Below are positions 48,286 to 56,708 of a DNA stretch of 64,000 bases, piece after piece. The stretch lies in the NCBI GenBank assembly GCA_036009045.1, contig DASYML010000187.1, positions 101,524 through 165,523 on the forward strand. The letters are read 5' to 3'. This stretch comes from DASYML01 sp036009045 (GTDB lineage Bacteria > Acidobacteriota > Blastocatellia > Pyrinomonadales > Pyrinomonadaceae). The stretch's first letter is position 1. Each line of letters starts with the position of its first letter. The translations under genes were made by a program, and so were the position numbers. A model generated the notes under the pieces. That model was not told the origin of the DNA. It saw only the letters and a program-made list of their open reading frames with translations, and ran no database searches.

Positions 48286-49685
48286 TAACGACGTTTCCAG
48301 CGCACGCCGCCCTTCGTGTCTTCGAGAGTGATGCCCTGCGCCGAGAGTTGGTCGCGAATCTCGTCGGCGCGGGTGAAATCGCGGCGGCGGCGCGCTTCCT
48401 GTCGCTCGTCAATCAGGGATTGAACTTCGGCGTCGAGCATCTCGGCCCGGCTCTCACCGAAAATGTTGAGCACCGTGTCGAAGCGTTCGATGAGGGCGAT
48501 GACCTCTTGCTTATTGTCTTCCATCAGCGCGTGATCCGCGATGGCCGTGTTGACCTCGCGCGTCAGATTATGGATGGCGGCCAACGCCACGCTCGTGTTG
48601 AGATCATCGTCGAGACCGTTGGTAAACTCTTCGAGCGCGCGACGGGTCACTTCCTGTAGATGCGGATTCGAGCCGGGTTGTGTGCGCGCTTCGCGCAAGC
48701 GCGCGAGAAAATCGCGCAGGCTCTCGACGGTCTTCTCCGCGCCGCGCAAACCGTCGAAGGTAAAGTTCAGTTGTTTGCGATACGGCACGCTGAGCAGGAA
48801 GTAGCGGATGGCGACCGGACTGAAATCCTTGGCGACGAGATCGCGGAAGGTATAGTAGTTACCCTTCGACTTGGACATGGATTCGCCGTTGACCTTGAGA
48901 TGCTCGAAGTGAATCCAGTAGTTGACGAACCGCTGGCCCGTCGCGCCCTCGCTCTGCGCGATCTCGTTTTCGTGATGCGGGAAGACCAGGTCAATTCCGC
49001 CCGCGTGGATGTCAAAGGTCTGGCCCAGATATTTCATGGACATCGCGGAGCACTCTATGTGCCAGCCCGGACGACCGCGACCGAGGTCCGTCTCCCAGGC
49101 AGGCTCGTCCGGCGACTCTGCGGCCTTCCAGAGCGCGAAATCGCGCGCGTCCTCCTTCTCATACTTGTCCGTATCCACGCGCTCGCTCGCGCCCGCGATG
49201 TTGCCCGCGAAGTTTATCTTCGAGAGCTTGCCGTAATCGGGGAACGAACTGATGCGGTAATAGACCGAAGCCTCGGACTCGTAAGCGTGGCCGCGCTCTT
49301 CCAGTTGATGGATAATCTGGACCATCTCAGGGATGTGACGCGTCGCGCGCGGCGCGATGTCAGGCCGCTCGCAACCCAGCGCGTCGAAATCCTCCCAGAG
49401 CGCTTCTATGTATTCCGCAGTATACTCGTCAATCGTCACGCCGCCCTTTTGCGCGAGCGCGATGATGCGGTCCTCCACGTCCGTGATGTTCATGACGTGC
49501 GTGACCTTGTAACCTTTGAACTTGAGATAACGACGCAGGATGTCAGCGCAGATATTCGAGCGAAAGTTACCGATTTGCGCGTAGCTCCAAACGGTCGGGC
49601 CGCAGAAATACATGCGCACCTCGCCCTCTCGCATGGGGCGAAACTCTTCGACCTGTCCGGTCAGTGTGTTGTGGAATTTCAGCAT
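48285..49685 (-). CDS. cysS: Cysteinyl-tRNA synthetase
   Basis: CysS charges tRNA-Cys. I start at the ATG 49683-49685 because MLKFHNTLTGQVEEF is the family start; the 37-codon upstream extension has no match. The 466 residues contain CGPTVWSYAQIGNFRSNICADILRRYL, HIECSAMSMKYLG, IHAGGIDLVFPHHENEIAQSE, YWIHFEHLKVNGESMSKSKGNYYTF (KMSKS) and a C-terminal DALR domain. Zinc ligands (Cys of CGPTV and IEC, His of FPHHENE) are intact. The HIGH motif is unusual: the first His is Gln (QIGN), confirmed from the codon CAA near 49583. The repeat unit to its left touches the stop codon. Confidence 0.95.
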   Translation of the reverse strand: MLKFHNTLTGQVEEFRPMREGEVRMYFCGPTVWSYAQIGNFRSNICADILRRYLKFKGYKVTHVMNITDVEDRIIALAQKGGVTIDEYTAEYIEALWEDFDALGCERPDIAPRATRHIPEMVQIIHQLEERGHAYESEASVYYRISSFPDYGKLSKINFAGNIAGASERVDTDKYEKEDARDFALWKAAESPDEPAWETDLGRGRPGWHIECSAMSMKYLGQTFDIHAGGIDLVFPHHENEIAQSEGATGQRFVNYWIHFEHLKVNGESMSKSKGNYYTFRDLVAKDFSPVAIRYFLLSVPYRKQLNFTFDGLRGAEKTVESLRDFLARLREARTQPGSNPHLQEVTRRALEEFTNGLDDDLNTSVALAAIHNLTREVNTAIADHALMEDNKQEVIALIERFDTVLNIFGESRAEMLDAEVQSLIDERQEARRRRDFTRADEIRDQLSAQGITLEDTKGGVRWKRR

Positions 49686-49994
49686 GTGACTCTCACTATT
49701 CTGCTCGTCTTGTAGAGCGGTTCGGGGTTCATCGGAATGTCTGCGGGAACAACTGCTGGGGCAGGGCCAACCGCTCCGCCTTTGCTTCCCTGGCAAAGGG
49801 AATGAGGGTCACGCCCTGCCGCTACACTCGATGAAAACCAACTCTAATAATTCGACGCGCATAGTGAAAGTCTCTGTCAAAGGATGGACTTCAAGTCTAA
49901 AGATACAGGTAAATCCCAGCACTTTCAAGTTAAAAACGCTTGCTGGTCCAATTTAAAAGTCAAGAGGGATGCTTAACTGAGTGATAAGTGGACC

Positions 49995-50092
49995 ACTCAC
50001 CACCGCAGACACAGAGGACACAGAGTAAGCACAGAGTTATTGAATTGATTTCTCTGTGCAAACTCTGTGCGCTCTGTGTCTGCGGTGGTGAA
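49995..50092. repeat. Nonamer inverted repeat, GACACAGAG family
   Basis: The left arm (about 49995-50036) reads TCACCACCGCAGACACAGAG and on through GACACAGAG and TAAGCACAGAG words. The right arm (50051-50092) mirrors it with CTCTGTGCGCTCTGTGTCTG and GCGGTGGTGA. The loop is A+T-rich. It is flanked by TGGACCA on both sides (49988 and 50122). It follows the thiL stop codon on that strand. Confidence 0.92.
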
Positions 50093-50132
50093 TCTCACTC
50101 TCACATCTACTCAATTTAAACTGGACCACTAT

Positions 50133-51266
50133 CTAAAAATGGCTGAACCCCTGAGCATGTAACCTTCTGCGATGCGCGCCTTTCGCCAGCATCACACGTC
50201 CCGCCTGATTTGTCACATCGCCGAGATACGTGACGGGCACGCCGCGCACTTCGCCCGGCAGTCTTTTCAGATTGCGCGGGCTGACGGTAAACAGCAACTC
50301 GAAATCCTCGCCGCCATGCACGGCCAGCGCGAGCGGGTCAAACTCATCATCGCGTAGTTGTCCTATCAATGGATTGACGGGCACGCGCGAGGCTTCGATA
50401 ATCGCCCCGACACGGCTCTCGCGGCAGAGGTGTTGGAGGTCCGAAGAGAGACCGTCGCTGAGGTCAATCATCGCCGTCGCAAGGCGCATCGCGCCGAGCA
50501 ATTCACCCCACTCAACGCGCGCTTCCGGTCGCAGGTGGCGCAGCAATAATTCTTCAACCGCGACCGCCTCGCTTGAGCGTGCGCGCCCCTTCGTCATGCG
50601 CGCACCGTGTCCTTTGAGTCGCGCGCCGCGTTCCAGCAAGCTGAGTCCGGCAGCGGAGCCGCCGAGCGTCCCCGTCACGAAGATGTGATCGCCCGGACTC
50701 GCGCCCGCGCGTAAGATAGCGCGGCCACGCTCTGTTTCTCCGAGGACTATCGAATCAACGACGATGCGTTCGGGCGTGCGCGAGACATCGCCGCCGACGA
50801 GCGAGACTCCATACTGCGAGGCCAGCGCGAAAAAGCCTTCATAAAAATCATTCAGGAAGGGCGTCTCCCAAACCTCGCGCGGCAGTCCGATTGACAGCAG
50901 GGACCAGCGCGGGCGCGCGCCCATCGCCGCTATATCCGAGAGCGAGACGGCCAATGCCTTATAGCCCAGCCAGCGCGGCGGCATCGTCTCCAAACGAAAG
51001 TCTATCTCTTCCACCAGCAGGTCCGTCGTGATGACCGTCTCGCCTCGCCCCGACTGACCGATGATGGCCGCGTCGTCGCCAATGCCCAAGAGCAGTGATG
51101 AGTGATGAGTGATGAGTGATGAGCTTGCATCTTCATCCTCATTTCTGTGGGATAGGGTGCTTTGTTTGAGTGCTCGCTGACGTATGCGATTGATGAAATC
51201 AAACTCGCCGCGTGAGGAAGAGATGCGAGATGAGCCGGAGCGTTTTCCTCTTTCTTTATCACTCAT
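50133..51266 (-). CDS. thiL: Thiamine-monophosphate kinase with repeat-derived insert
   Basis: ThiL phosphorylates thiamine phosphate to the active diphosphate. The 377-residue protein has EFDFINRIRQ, LLGIGDDAAIIG, TTDLLVEEIDFRL, LAVSLSDIAAMGARPRW, VSLVGGDVSRTPERI, DHIFVTGTLGGSAAGL, MIDLSDGLSSDLQHLC and VHGGEDFELLFTV, all family motifs. Residues 46-59 (DASSSLITHHSSLL) between the N-terminal helix and the Gly-Asp-Asp motif are encoded by a GAGTGAT heptamer array. The start ATG lies inside a second array (CATGACT words). Any original start and leader have been overwritten. The enzyme should still fold, since the insert lies in a variable loop. Confidence 0.93.
   Translation of the reverse strand: MSDKERGKRSGSSRISSSRGEFDFINRIRQRALKQSTLSHRNEDEDASSSLITHHSSLLLGIGDDAAIIGQSGRGETVITTDLLVEEIDFRLETMPPRWLGYKALAVSLSDIAAMGARPRWSLLSIGLPREVWETPFLNDFYEGFFALASQYGVSLVGGDVSRTPERIVVDSIVLGETERGRAILRAGASPGDHIFVTGTLGGSAAGLSLLERGARLKGHGARMTKGRARSSEAVAVEELLLRHLRPEARVEWGELLGAMRLATAMIDLSDGLSSDLQHLCRESRVGAIIEASRVPVNPLIGQLRDDEFDPLALAVHGGEDFELLFTVSPRNLKRLPGEVRGVPVTYLGDVTNQAGRVMLAKGAHRRRLHAQGFSHF
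51093..51123. repeat. Heptamer array inside thiL, GAGTGAT family
   Basis: Four copies of the 7-base word (AGTGATG) follow in register within the thiL reading frame. They code for the stretch SSLITHHSSLL on the minus strand. Confidence 0.85.
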
Positions 51267-51290
51267 GACTCATGACTCATGACTCATCAC
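51259..51290. repeat. Heptamer array at the thiL start, CATGACT family
   Basis: CATGACT repeated three times, flanked by related words, covers the thiL start codon and runs to nine bases from the aminotransferase stop. It partly pairs with the array at 51093-51123. Confidence 0.8.
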
Positions 51291-51298
51291 TTCTTTAC

Positions 51299-52468
51299 TT
51301 ATAAATTCCGACGCATGGATTCGAGGCCCGCTTCGATGGTTTCCGGGGTGGTTGAGAAGGAGAAGCGGAGGTGGCCTTCGCCGTGTTCGCCGAAGACGAT
51401 GCCGGGAACTGTGGCGACCTGTGCGCGGTCGAGGAGGATTTCTGCGGCCTCGCGGCTGTCCGGGCTGATGCGTGTCACGTCGGGGAAGGCGTAAAAGGCT
51501 CCGGCGGGCTTGTGGCATGAGAGGCCCAGTTCGTTCAATCCGGCGAGCAGCAAATCTCTGCGCTGGCGATAGGCGGCGCGCGTCTTTTCCAGAAAGTCCG
51601 AAGCCGTGGTGAGGGCTGCGAGCGCGGCCCATTGGGTGGGAGTCGAAACTCCGTTGGAGGAATAGAGCAGAGTCTTGCGCAGGCCCGTCATCCAGGGTTC
51701 CGTCGCCACCGTGTAGCCGATGCGCCAGCCCGTCATAGCATAAGATTTCGAGAAGGTGAAGTTGGTGATGGTCCGCTCCATCATGCCTTCGAGCGAGGCT
51801 ATGGAAACGTGCTCGCCTTCATAGACGAGGTCTTCGTAAGCCTCGTCCGCGAGGACTATCAACTCATGCTCCTGTGCGAAACGCGCGACCGCTTCCGCCT
51901 CTTCGCGCGCGAAGACGATGCCGGAAGGATTCTGCGGCGTATTGTAATAAATGGCCCGCGTCCGCGCCGTCACATAACGCGCCAGCGTCGCCGCGAATCC
52001 GCGCGTGCGCGCCTCTTGCGTGGGGACCAGCACGGCCCTCCCACGGCAATGCGCGATGAGGTCTTTAATCGGCGTCCAGAAGGGCGAAAAGACGAGGACT
52101 TCTTCGCCCGGATTAATCACCGATTGAAACGAGCCGAAGAGACCTTGCATCCCCCCGTTCATGACGATGACGTTCTCTTCGCTGGCCGGAATATGATTAC
52201 GCTCGCGCAGTTTGTCCGCGATGGCCGCGCGCAATTCCTGTATCCCGGATGAAGGCGCATAGCGCGTCCGGTTCTCTTCAAGCGCGCGCGTCATCGCCGC
52301 CTTGATATACTCCGGCGTCTCATTGAAGGGTTCGCCGCCCTCGAATTGATAGACCCGCGCTCCGCCCGCGCGCAGTTCCATAATCCGGTTACGGATTTTA
52401 ACGATGTCGGAAAAGCCAACCTCATCAAGGCGCGAAGCGAGGCGAAAAGCGGTCTGAGATATGGACAC
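51299..52468 (-). CDS. Class I/II pyridoxal-phosphate aminotransferase
   Basis: An AspC-like aminotransferase of fold type I. The 389-residue protein contains RVYQFEGGEPFNETPEYIKAA, RYAPSSGIQELRAAIADKL, VIVMNGGMQGLFGSFQSV, IYYNTPQNPSGIVF, VLADEAYEDLVYEGEH, the PLP Lys in TNFTFSKSYAMTGWRIGY, and LRFSFSTTPETI with the substrate-binding Arg. Aspartate, alanine or aromatic amino acids are possible substrates. It lies upstream of thiL on the minus strand, with the array at 51259-51290 between. A long GAGGCTG array lies upstream of the start. Confidence 0.92.
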   Translation of the reverse strand: MSISQTAFRLASRLDEVGFSDIVKIRNRIMELRAGGARVYQFEGGEPFNETPEYIKAAMTRALEENRTRYAPSSGIQELRAAIADKLRERNHIPASEENVIVMNGGMQGLFGSFQSVINPGEEVLVFSPFWTPIKDLIAHCRGRAVLVPTQEARTRGFAATLARYVTARTRAIYYNTPQNPSGIVFAREEAEAVARFAQEHELIVLADEAYEDLVYEGEHVSIASLEGMMERTITNFTFSKSYAMTGWRIGYTVATEPWMTGLRKTLLYSSNGVSTPTQWAALAALTTASDFLEKTRAAYRQRRDLLLAGLNELGLSCHKPAGAFYAFPDVTRISPDSREAAEILLDRAQVATVPGIVFGEHGEGHLRFSFSTTPETIEAGLESMRRNL

Positions 52469-52546
52469 GATAAAAGACTAACCTCCGGCAATTTAAGGGC
52501 ATGAGATAAAGAAGAGCGATTATAGCTTGCCCCCCCGCGCAGCGCA

Positions 52547-52692
52547 AAGGCTGGAGGCTGGAGACTAGAGGCTGGAGGCTGGAAGTTAAGAGCTAGAAGT
52601 GAATCAACCTGGAACTAGCGAATAGAAAATGCTTCCACTAACCCCCAACCTCTAAACCCCCCAGCCCCAGCCTCTAGCCTCCAGCCTCTAAC
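52547..52692. repeat. Heptamer inverted repeat, GAGGCTG family, large and degenerate
   Basis: The left arm 52547-52600 has about seven words (GAGGCTG, GAGACTA, GAGGCTG, GAGGCTG, GAAGTTA, GAGCTAG); the right arm 52635-52692 has AACCCCC, AACCTCT, AGCCCCAGCCTCTAGCC and CAGCCTC words. The loop is long. It lies between the divergent aminotransferase and merR genes. Confidence 0.82.
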
Positions 52693-52727
52693 CCCTATTC
52701 TTAACTCCGGCGGCTTAAATATTAGTA

Positions 52728-52756
52728 TTGACACCTTTAGCGGGCGCGAGTAACAT
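52728..52756 (+). promoter_or_regulatory. Promoter of the MerR-type gene
   Basis: TTGACA at 52728-52733, a 17-base spacer, and TAACAT at 52751-52756. The spacing fits a sigma-70 promoter and transcription would start near 52763, about 50 or 95 bases before the candidate start codons. Confidence 0.6.
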
Positions 52757-52858
52757 GACGGGAGCGAATTGTGACCGTACGTCCAAGCCACGCGTTCTCA
52801 TTTACCAGTTAGCTTGACCGTGGATGCCGGAAATATTTCCGGCGAGGTTTCCGACGAT

Positions 52859-53389
52859 ATGAACCGTGCGGCTGTAGCCATCCCCGAAAAACTCTTTTTC
52901 AAGATCGGCGAAGTGTGCGAATTGACGGGCGTCCAGGCACACGTCCTGCGCTACTGGGAGTCTGAATTTCCCATGCTCGCGCCGCAGAAAAACCGCGCGG
53001 GCCAGCGGACCTACCGCAAACGCGATGTTGAAATGGCTTTGCGTATCAAAGAACTGCTCTACGACGACCAGTACACCATCGCCGGGGCGAAGAAGAAACT
53101 GTCCGGCGAATTGCGCGGCGCGAGTAAACTCAAAGTCGTGCCGCCCGAAACGAGCGCCTCACAGCCAACCTCTCCACAGGCCGTGCCCACCCTCGCGCCA
53201 ACCGAAGCCACACACGCACCAACCGCCGCCCCCGAAGCACGCGCCCCTTATGAGAGACAGGCCGCAACTGCGTCCCCTGACATGACCGAAGACCAGCGCG
53301 CCAACATGCGCCGCCTCGCCCTGCAATTGCGTGAACTGCTCACCATCCTGGACGCTGGCGACGCGCCCAACAGGCCGCAGGGAAAATAG
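52859..53389 (+). CDS. MerR-family transcriptional regulator
   Basis: A 176-residue regulator with an N-terminal winged helix-turn-helix: LFFKIGEVCELTGVQAHVLRYWESEFPMLAPQKNRAGQRTYRKRDVEMALRIKELL. The tail is a Pro/Ala-rich linker and a final helix (DQRANMRRLALQLRELLTILD). It has no Cys cluster for metals, and resembles the MerR-type regulators that act with chromosome or tRNA-linked genes in Acidobacteria and Deltaproteobacteria. An in-frame TTG at 52814 would add 15 residues; I prefer the ATG, with GAGG upstream. A strong promoter precedes it and tRNA-Pro follows. Target unknown. Confidence 0.85.
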   Translation: MNRAAVAIPEKLFFKIGEVCELTGVQAHVLRYWESEFPMLAPQKNRAGQRTYRKRDVEMALRIKELLYDDQYTIAGAKKKLSGELRGASKLKVVPPETSASQPTSPQAVPTLAPTEATHAPTAAPEARAPYERQAATASPDMTEDQRANMRRLALQLRELLTILDAGDAPNRPQGK

Positions 53390-53443
53390 CCAGCCTCCCT
53401 TCATTCTCAAGGTCATACCGCGCGACAGGTATCGTCGGGCGAT

Positions 53444-53471
53444 TTGACAAATTTTTATTTCCAGAGATACT
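53444..53471 (+). promoter_or_regulatory. Promoter of tRNA-Pro
   Basis: TTGACA at 53444-53449, a 16-base spacer, and GATACT at 53466-53471, ending 13 bases before the mature tRNA 5' end. Confidence 0.6.
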
Positions 53472-53484
53472 AAAGAACTTATAA

Positions 53485-53560
<76 letters not shown>

Positions 53561-53578
53561 ATCTACATCAAATACAGA

Positions 53579-53607
53579 GACGGCAGCCAGCGACGGTTGC
53601 CGTCTTT
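53579..53607 (+). terminator. Terminator after tRNA-Pro
   Basis: GACGGCAGCC (53579-53588) pairs with GGTTGCCGTC (53595-53604) with one G-T pair over a six-base loop, followed by TTTGTCGTC. Confidence 0.75.
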
Positions 53608-53757
53608 GTCGTCTCCGGCTTGAGAGTAAAGCCGCGCGCTGAGCCTCAAGTAATTATTTCTGATTTTAAGGGTTGATTTCGAGTTTATAACTAACAGGGA
53701 ATCTCTCGGACAGAGTATGAGCCATGTGTTTTGGAAGTGAAGCAAAGGGATAAATTT

Positions 53758-55692
53758 ATGAGACGAGCCTCGCGGGCCGAACGGCGTTTTTTCTGGACCA
53801 CTCCGTTATTTGTAATGCTGTTGATGTTGACCTGTGCGGGGGCGGCGCGGGCCGTGCCGGTGGTGGGCATCACTATTTCAAATAAGCTGGTGAGGTTCGA
53901 CACGGCCTCGCCGGGTGTGATTACGAGTGTGATTAATATCAGCGGGCTACAGGTCGGGGAACAGATTCAGGCGATAGACTTTCGCGCGGCGACGGGAGAC
54001 CTCTATGGAGTCGGGAGTTCAAACAGGCTTTACCTGATTGACCCCGTGACGGGCGTGGCTTCGCCGGTCGGCTCTTTCAATCCGTTTCTCAACGGGAGCT
54101 TTTTCGATGTTGATTTCAACCCGGTGACGGACCGCCTGCGAGTCGTGAGCGATGCGCGGCAAAACTTGCGGCTCAATCCTGACACAGCGGTGGCCGTCGC
54201 GGACCCGAACCTCACCTATGCGGCGGGAGACATTAATGGTCCACTCAATCCCAACATCGTCGGCATCGCCTATACCAATAACTTCGGAGGGGCAAGCGCC
54301 TCAACGCTCTACGGCATTGACTGGCAACTCGATACTCTGGTCATACAGGCGGACGCGACGGATGAGACGGGGCGCTTGCTGACAGTCGGGCCGCTCGGCG
54401 TGGACACGACCGCCCACGTCGGCTTTGACATCGCGCCGGGTGGAGGCATCGCCTATGCCTCTTTGTCTTTGCAAGGCGACACCGTGTCGAGGCTCTTCAC
54501 TGTCAACTTGACGACCGGGCAGGCGACGCAGTTGGGAGCCATCGGGACCGTTGATTTCATACGAGACATAGCCATCGCTCCCGTCGGGACGATTCGTTTC
54601 AGCGCGGCCTCTGTGACGGCTGCCGCGAGCATCTCGGAGAGCGCGGGGAAAATCACCCTCACCGTGACCAGAGATGGTGATACTTCGGGCGCGGCTACCG
54701 TGGACTATGCGACGGTTGACGGGACGGCTACGCAGAAGGGCGATTACATCATCGCGTCGGGCACGCTCGTCTTCAATGCAGGGGAAACGAGTAAGAGTTT
54801 CGATCTCTTTATCATTGACGATGCTTATGTGGAGACGGATGAGACGTTCACGGTTGTTCTGAGCAACCCGTCGGGCGGCTTCTTCACGGGGAGCGGGAGT
54901 TCTCTGACCGCGACGATTAAAGATAATGACACGGCGGCGACCATCAATCCGATAGATAACGCGCAATTTTTCGTGCGCCAGCAGTATCTAGACTTTCTCA
55001 ACCGCGAGCCTGAGCCGGGGGGTCTGGCTTACTGGTCCAACGAAATTAATAAATGCGGCGCGGACAACGCGTGCATCAACCGTCGCCGCGTAGAAGTCTC
55101 AGCGGCCTTCTTCCTCTCAAACGAATTTCAAGAGACGGGATATTTCGTCTACCGTCTTTACAAAGCGGCCTTTGACGGCGCGACGGGGACGCGGCCCACT
55201 TATCTAGAATTCATGCATGACCGCAGCCGCCTCCTGGCTGGTCCAAATTTAGAAGCGTTGAAGACGGCGCTGGTGGCTGAATTAATCACGCGACAAGAGT
55301 TCATCAACATCTACCAGAATCTGACCAACGCGGAGTATGTGGACAGGCTCAACGCCAACACGGGGAATGCTCTGACGAGTGCGGAGAGGAATGCTCTGGT
55401 CAACGGGTTGAATGCGTTTTTCCCTTCCGAGACGCGCGCCTCCGTGCTGCGCAAGGTGACGGATAACGCCGTCTTCAAAACGCGGGAGACTAACAACGCC
55501 TTCGTCTTGATGGAGTACTTCGGTTATCTGAGGCGCGACACGGACACCGGCGGGTATACTTTCTGGCTCAACATCCTCAACCGCACGGGGAATTTTCGCG
55601 GGATGGTCTGCGCCTTCATCACTTCCGCCGAATACCAGGACCGTTTCAGTCCCGTGCGGACACGCAACGACCGCATCTGCGCGGGACTTTAA
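53758..55692 (+). CDS. Exported DUF4394, Calx-beta and DUF4214 protein
   Basis: A large secreted or surface protein of 644 residues. It has a signal peptide (FFWTTPLFVMLLMLTCAGAARA). A DUF4394 beta-propeller-like domain occupies about 35-275 (ISNKLVRFDTASPGVITSVINI, QIQAIDFRAATGDLYGVGSSNRLYLIDPVTG). A Calx-beta domain follows at about 290-390 (ISESAGKITLTVTRDGDTSGAATVDYATVDGTATQKGDY, DDAYVETDETFTVVLSNPSGG). A C-terminal DUF4214-like domain (VRQQYLDFLNREPEPGGLAYWSNEI, YLRRDTDTGGYTFWLNILN) ends it. Calx-beta repeats bind calcium in adhesins. AAAGGGA precedes the ATG; an upstream TTG is less likely. A nested palindrome follows the stop. Confidence 0.88.
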   Translation: MRRASRAERRFFWTTPLFVMLLMLTCAGAARAVPVVGITISNKLVRFDTASPGVITSVINISGLQVGEQIQAIDFRAATGDLYGVGSSNRLYLIDPVTGVASPVGSFNPFLNGSFFDVDFNPVTDRLRVVSDARQNLRLNPDTAVAVADPNLTYAAGDINGPLNPNIVGIAYTNNFGGASASTLYGIDWQLDTLVIQADATDETGRLLTVGPLGVDTTAHVGFDIAPGGGIAYASLSLQGDTVSRLFTVNLTTGQATQLGAIGTVDFIRDIAIAPVGTIRFSAASVTAAASISESAGKITLTVTRDGDTSGAATVDYATVDGTATQKGDYIIASGTLVFNAGETSKSFDLFIIDDAYVETDETFTVVLSNPSGGFFTGSGSSLTATIKDNDTAATINPIDNAQFFVRQQYLDFLNREPEPGGLAYWSNEINKCGADNACINRRRVEVSAAFFLSNEFQETGYFVYRLYKAAFDGATGTRPTYLEFMHDRSRLLAGPNLEALKTALVAELITRQEFINIYQNLTNAEYVDRLNANTGNALTSAERNALVNGLNAFFPSETRASVLRKVTDNAVFKTRETNNAFVLMEYFGYLRRDTDTGGYTFWLNILNRTGNFRGMVCAFITSAEYQDRFSPVRTRNDRICAGL

Positions 55693-55715
55693 AGTAGTTT
55701 TGAAGGTCCAGCCGT

Positions 55716-55921
55716 ATCCCCTGCGGGGATACATATGAGAGCCGGGGGCAAGCACGAAGTGCATCGCCCCGGTTATTGGCCCAGAATAGATTTCGACCCT
55801 GAAGGGGTCGCACCTCAACCTTGCAGGTGCGACCCCTTCAGGGTCGAAATGTGTTGGCGTGAGCAGACCGGGGGCGTCGCTGAGGCTTTGCCCCGGCTCT
55901 CATATTTGGCCCTTTCAGGGC
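55716..55921. repeat. Nested palindromic repeat, copy 3
   Basis: Modules: ATCCCCTGCGGGGAT, GAGAGCCGGGGGCAAGC, CGACCCTGAAGGGGTCG with facing CGACCCCTTCAGGGTCG, CCGGGGGCGTCGC and GCCCCGGCTCTCAT, GCCCTTTCAGGGC. It begins 24 bases after the DUF4394 gene stop and precedes the ECF sigma gene. Confidence 0.9.
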
Positions 55922-56084
55922 GTTATCCGGCTTGTTTGATATACTCTTGTTTAATGCCTTTGTCTTTTGTTCCGTCCACAGTCAAGAAAATTCATCCGCC
56001 CCGAAAGTTCTTTTGGAACTTTTCCGGCGCTTCGTGCGAATCATGTATGGCAGTTGCAAGTTAATCGTGAATGCTTGAGAGACG

Positions 56085-56708
56085 ATGATACCGCACACAA
56101 CTCCCAGTGATGACGCACTGCTGCGGCTGATGCTGGCCGGAGACGAGGATGCCTTTGTCACGCTGTATCGCAGGCGGCAGGGCGGGGTGTACCGCTTTGC
56201 CTTGCAGATGTGCGGGTCGGAATCCATCGCAGAGGATGTGACGCAAGAGGTCTTTATGGTGTTGATGCGCGAAGCCGGTCGTTACGATATATCGAGGGGG
56301 TCGGTCGCGGCCTACCTCTACGGCATCGCGCGCAACCACGTCCTCAGACACCTGCACAGGGACCGCAACTCCGTGCAGATGACGGACGATTCGGAGGACG
56401 ACGGAGCATCCCAGGCCGCGCAGCTTGTCGCGCAGGACGACCCGCTCGGCGACCTCACCCGGAGCGAGACGATTGAATCTGTGAGACAGGCTGTGTTGGG
56501 GCTGCCCGCGCATTACCGCGAAGTGGTGGTCCTGTGCGAACTGCAAGAGATGAGTTACGCGGAGGCTGCGTTGGTGCTCGATTGTGCGGTCGGGACGATT
56601 CGCTCGCGGCTGCATAGAGCGCGCGCGCTGCTCTTGAATAAGTTGCGCGAAAAGAGGGAAACGGATTCGGCCCCATCCAGGATTGACCCTGCGAGGTGCT
56701 TTGCATGA
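56085..56708 (+). CDS. ECF-type RNA polymerase sigma factor
   Basis: A 207-residue sigma-70 family factor with only regions 2 and 4. Region 2 reads AFVTLYRRRQGGVYRFALQMCGSESIAEDVTQEVFMVLMREAGRYDISRGSVAAYLYGIARNHVLRHL. Region 4 reads SVRQAVLGLPAHYREVVVLCELQEMSYAEAALVLDCAVGTIRSRLHRAR. Its last four bases overlap the start of the next gene, an anti-sigma candidate, so it is probably held inactive until a signal arrives. It is followed by two secreted-protein genes that may be its targets or share its operon. Confidence 0.92.
   Translation: MIPHTTPSDDALLRLMLAGDEDAFVTLYRRRQGGVYRFALQMCGSESIAEDVTQEVFMVLMREAGRYDISRGSVAAYLYGIARNHVLRHLHRDRNSVQMTDDSEDDGASQAAQLVAQDDPLGDLTRSETIESVRQAVLGLPAHYREVVVLCELQEMSYAEAALVLDCAVGTIRSRLHRARALLLNKLREKRETDSAPSRIDPARCFA

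Noticed and set aside
50133..51266. TPP riboswitch for thiL
   Set aside because: The leader of thiL is a CATGACT heptamer array; no THI-box core sequence is visible.
52547..52692. Possible CRISPR array
   Set aside because: Repeat units are seven bases without spacers and occur as inverted arms; no cas gene is present.
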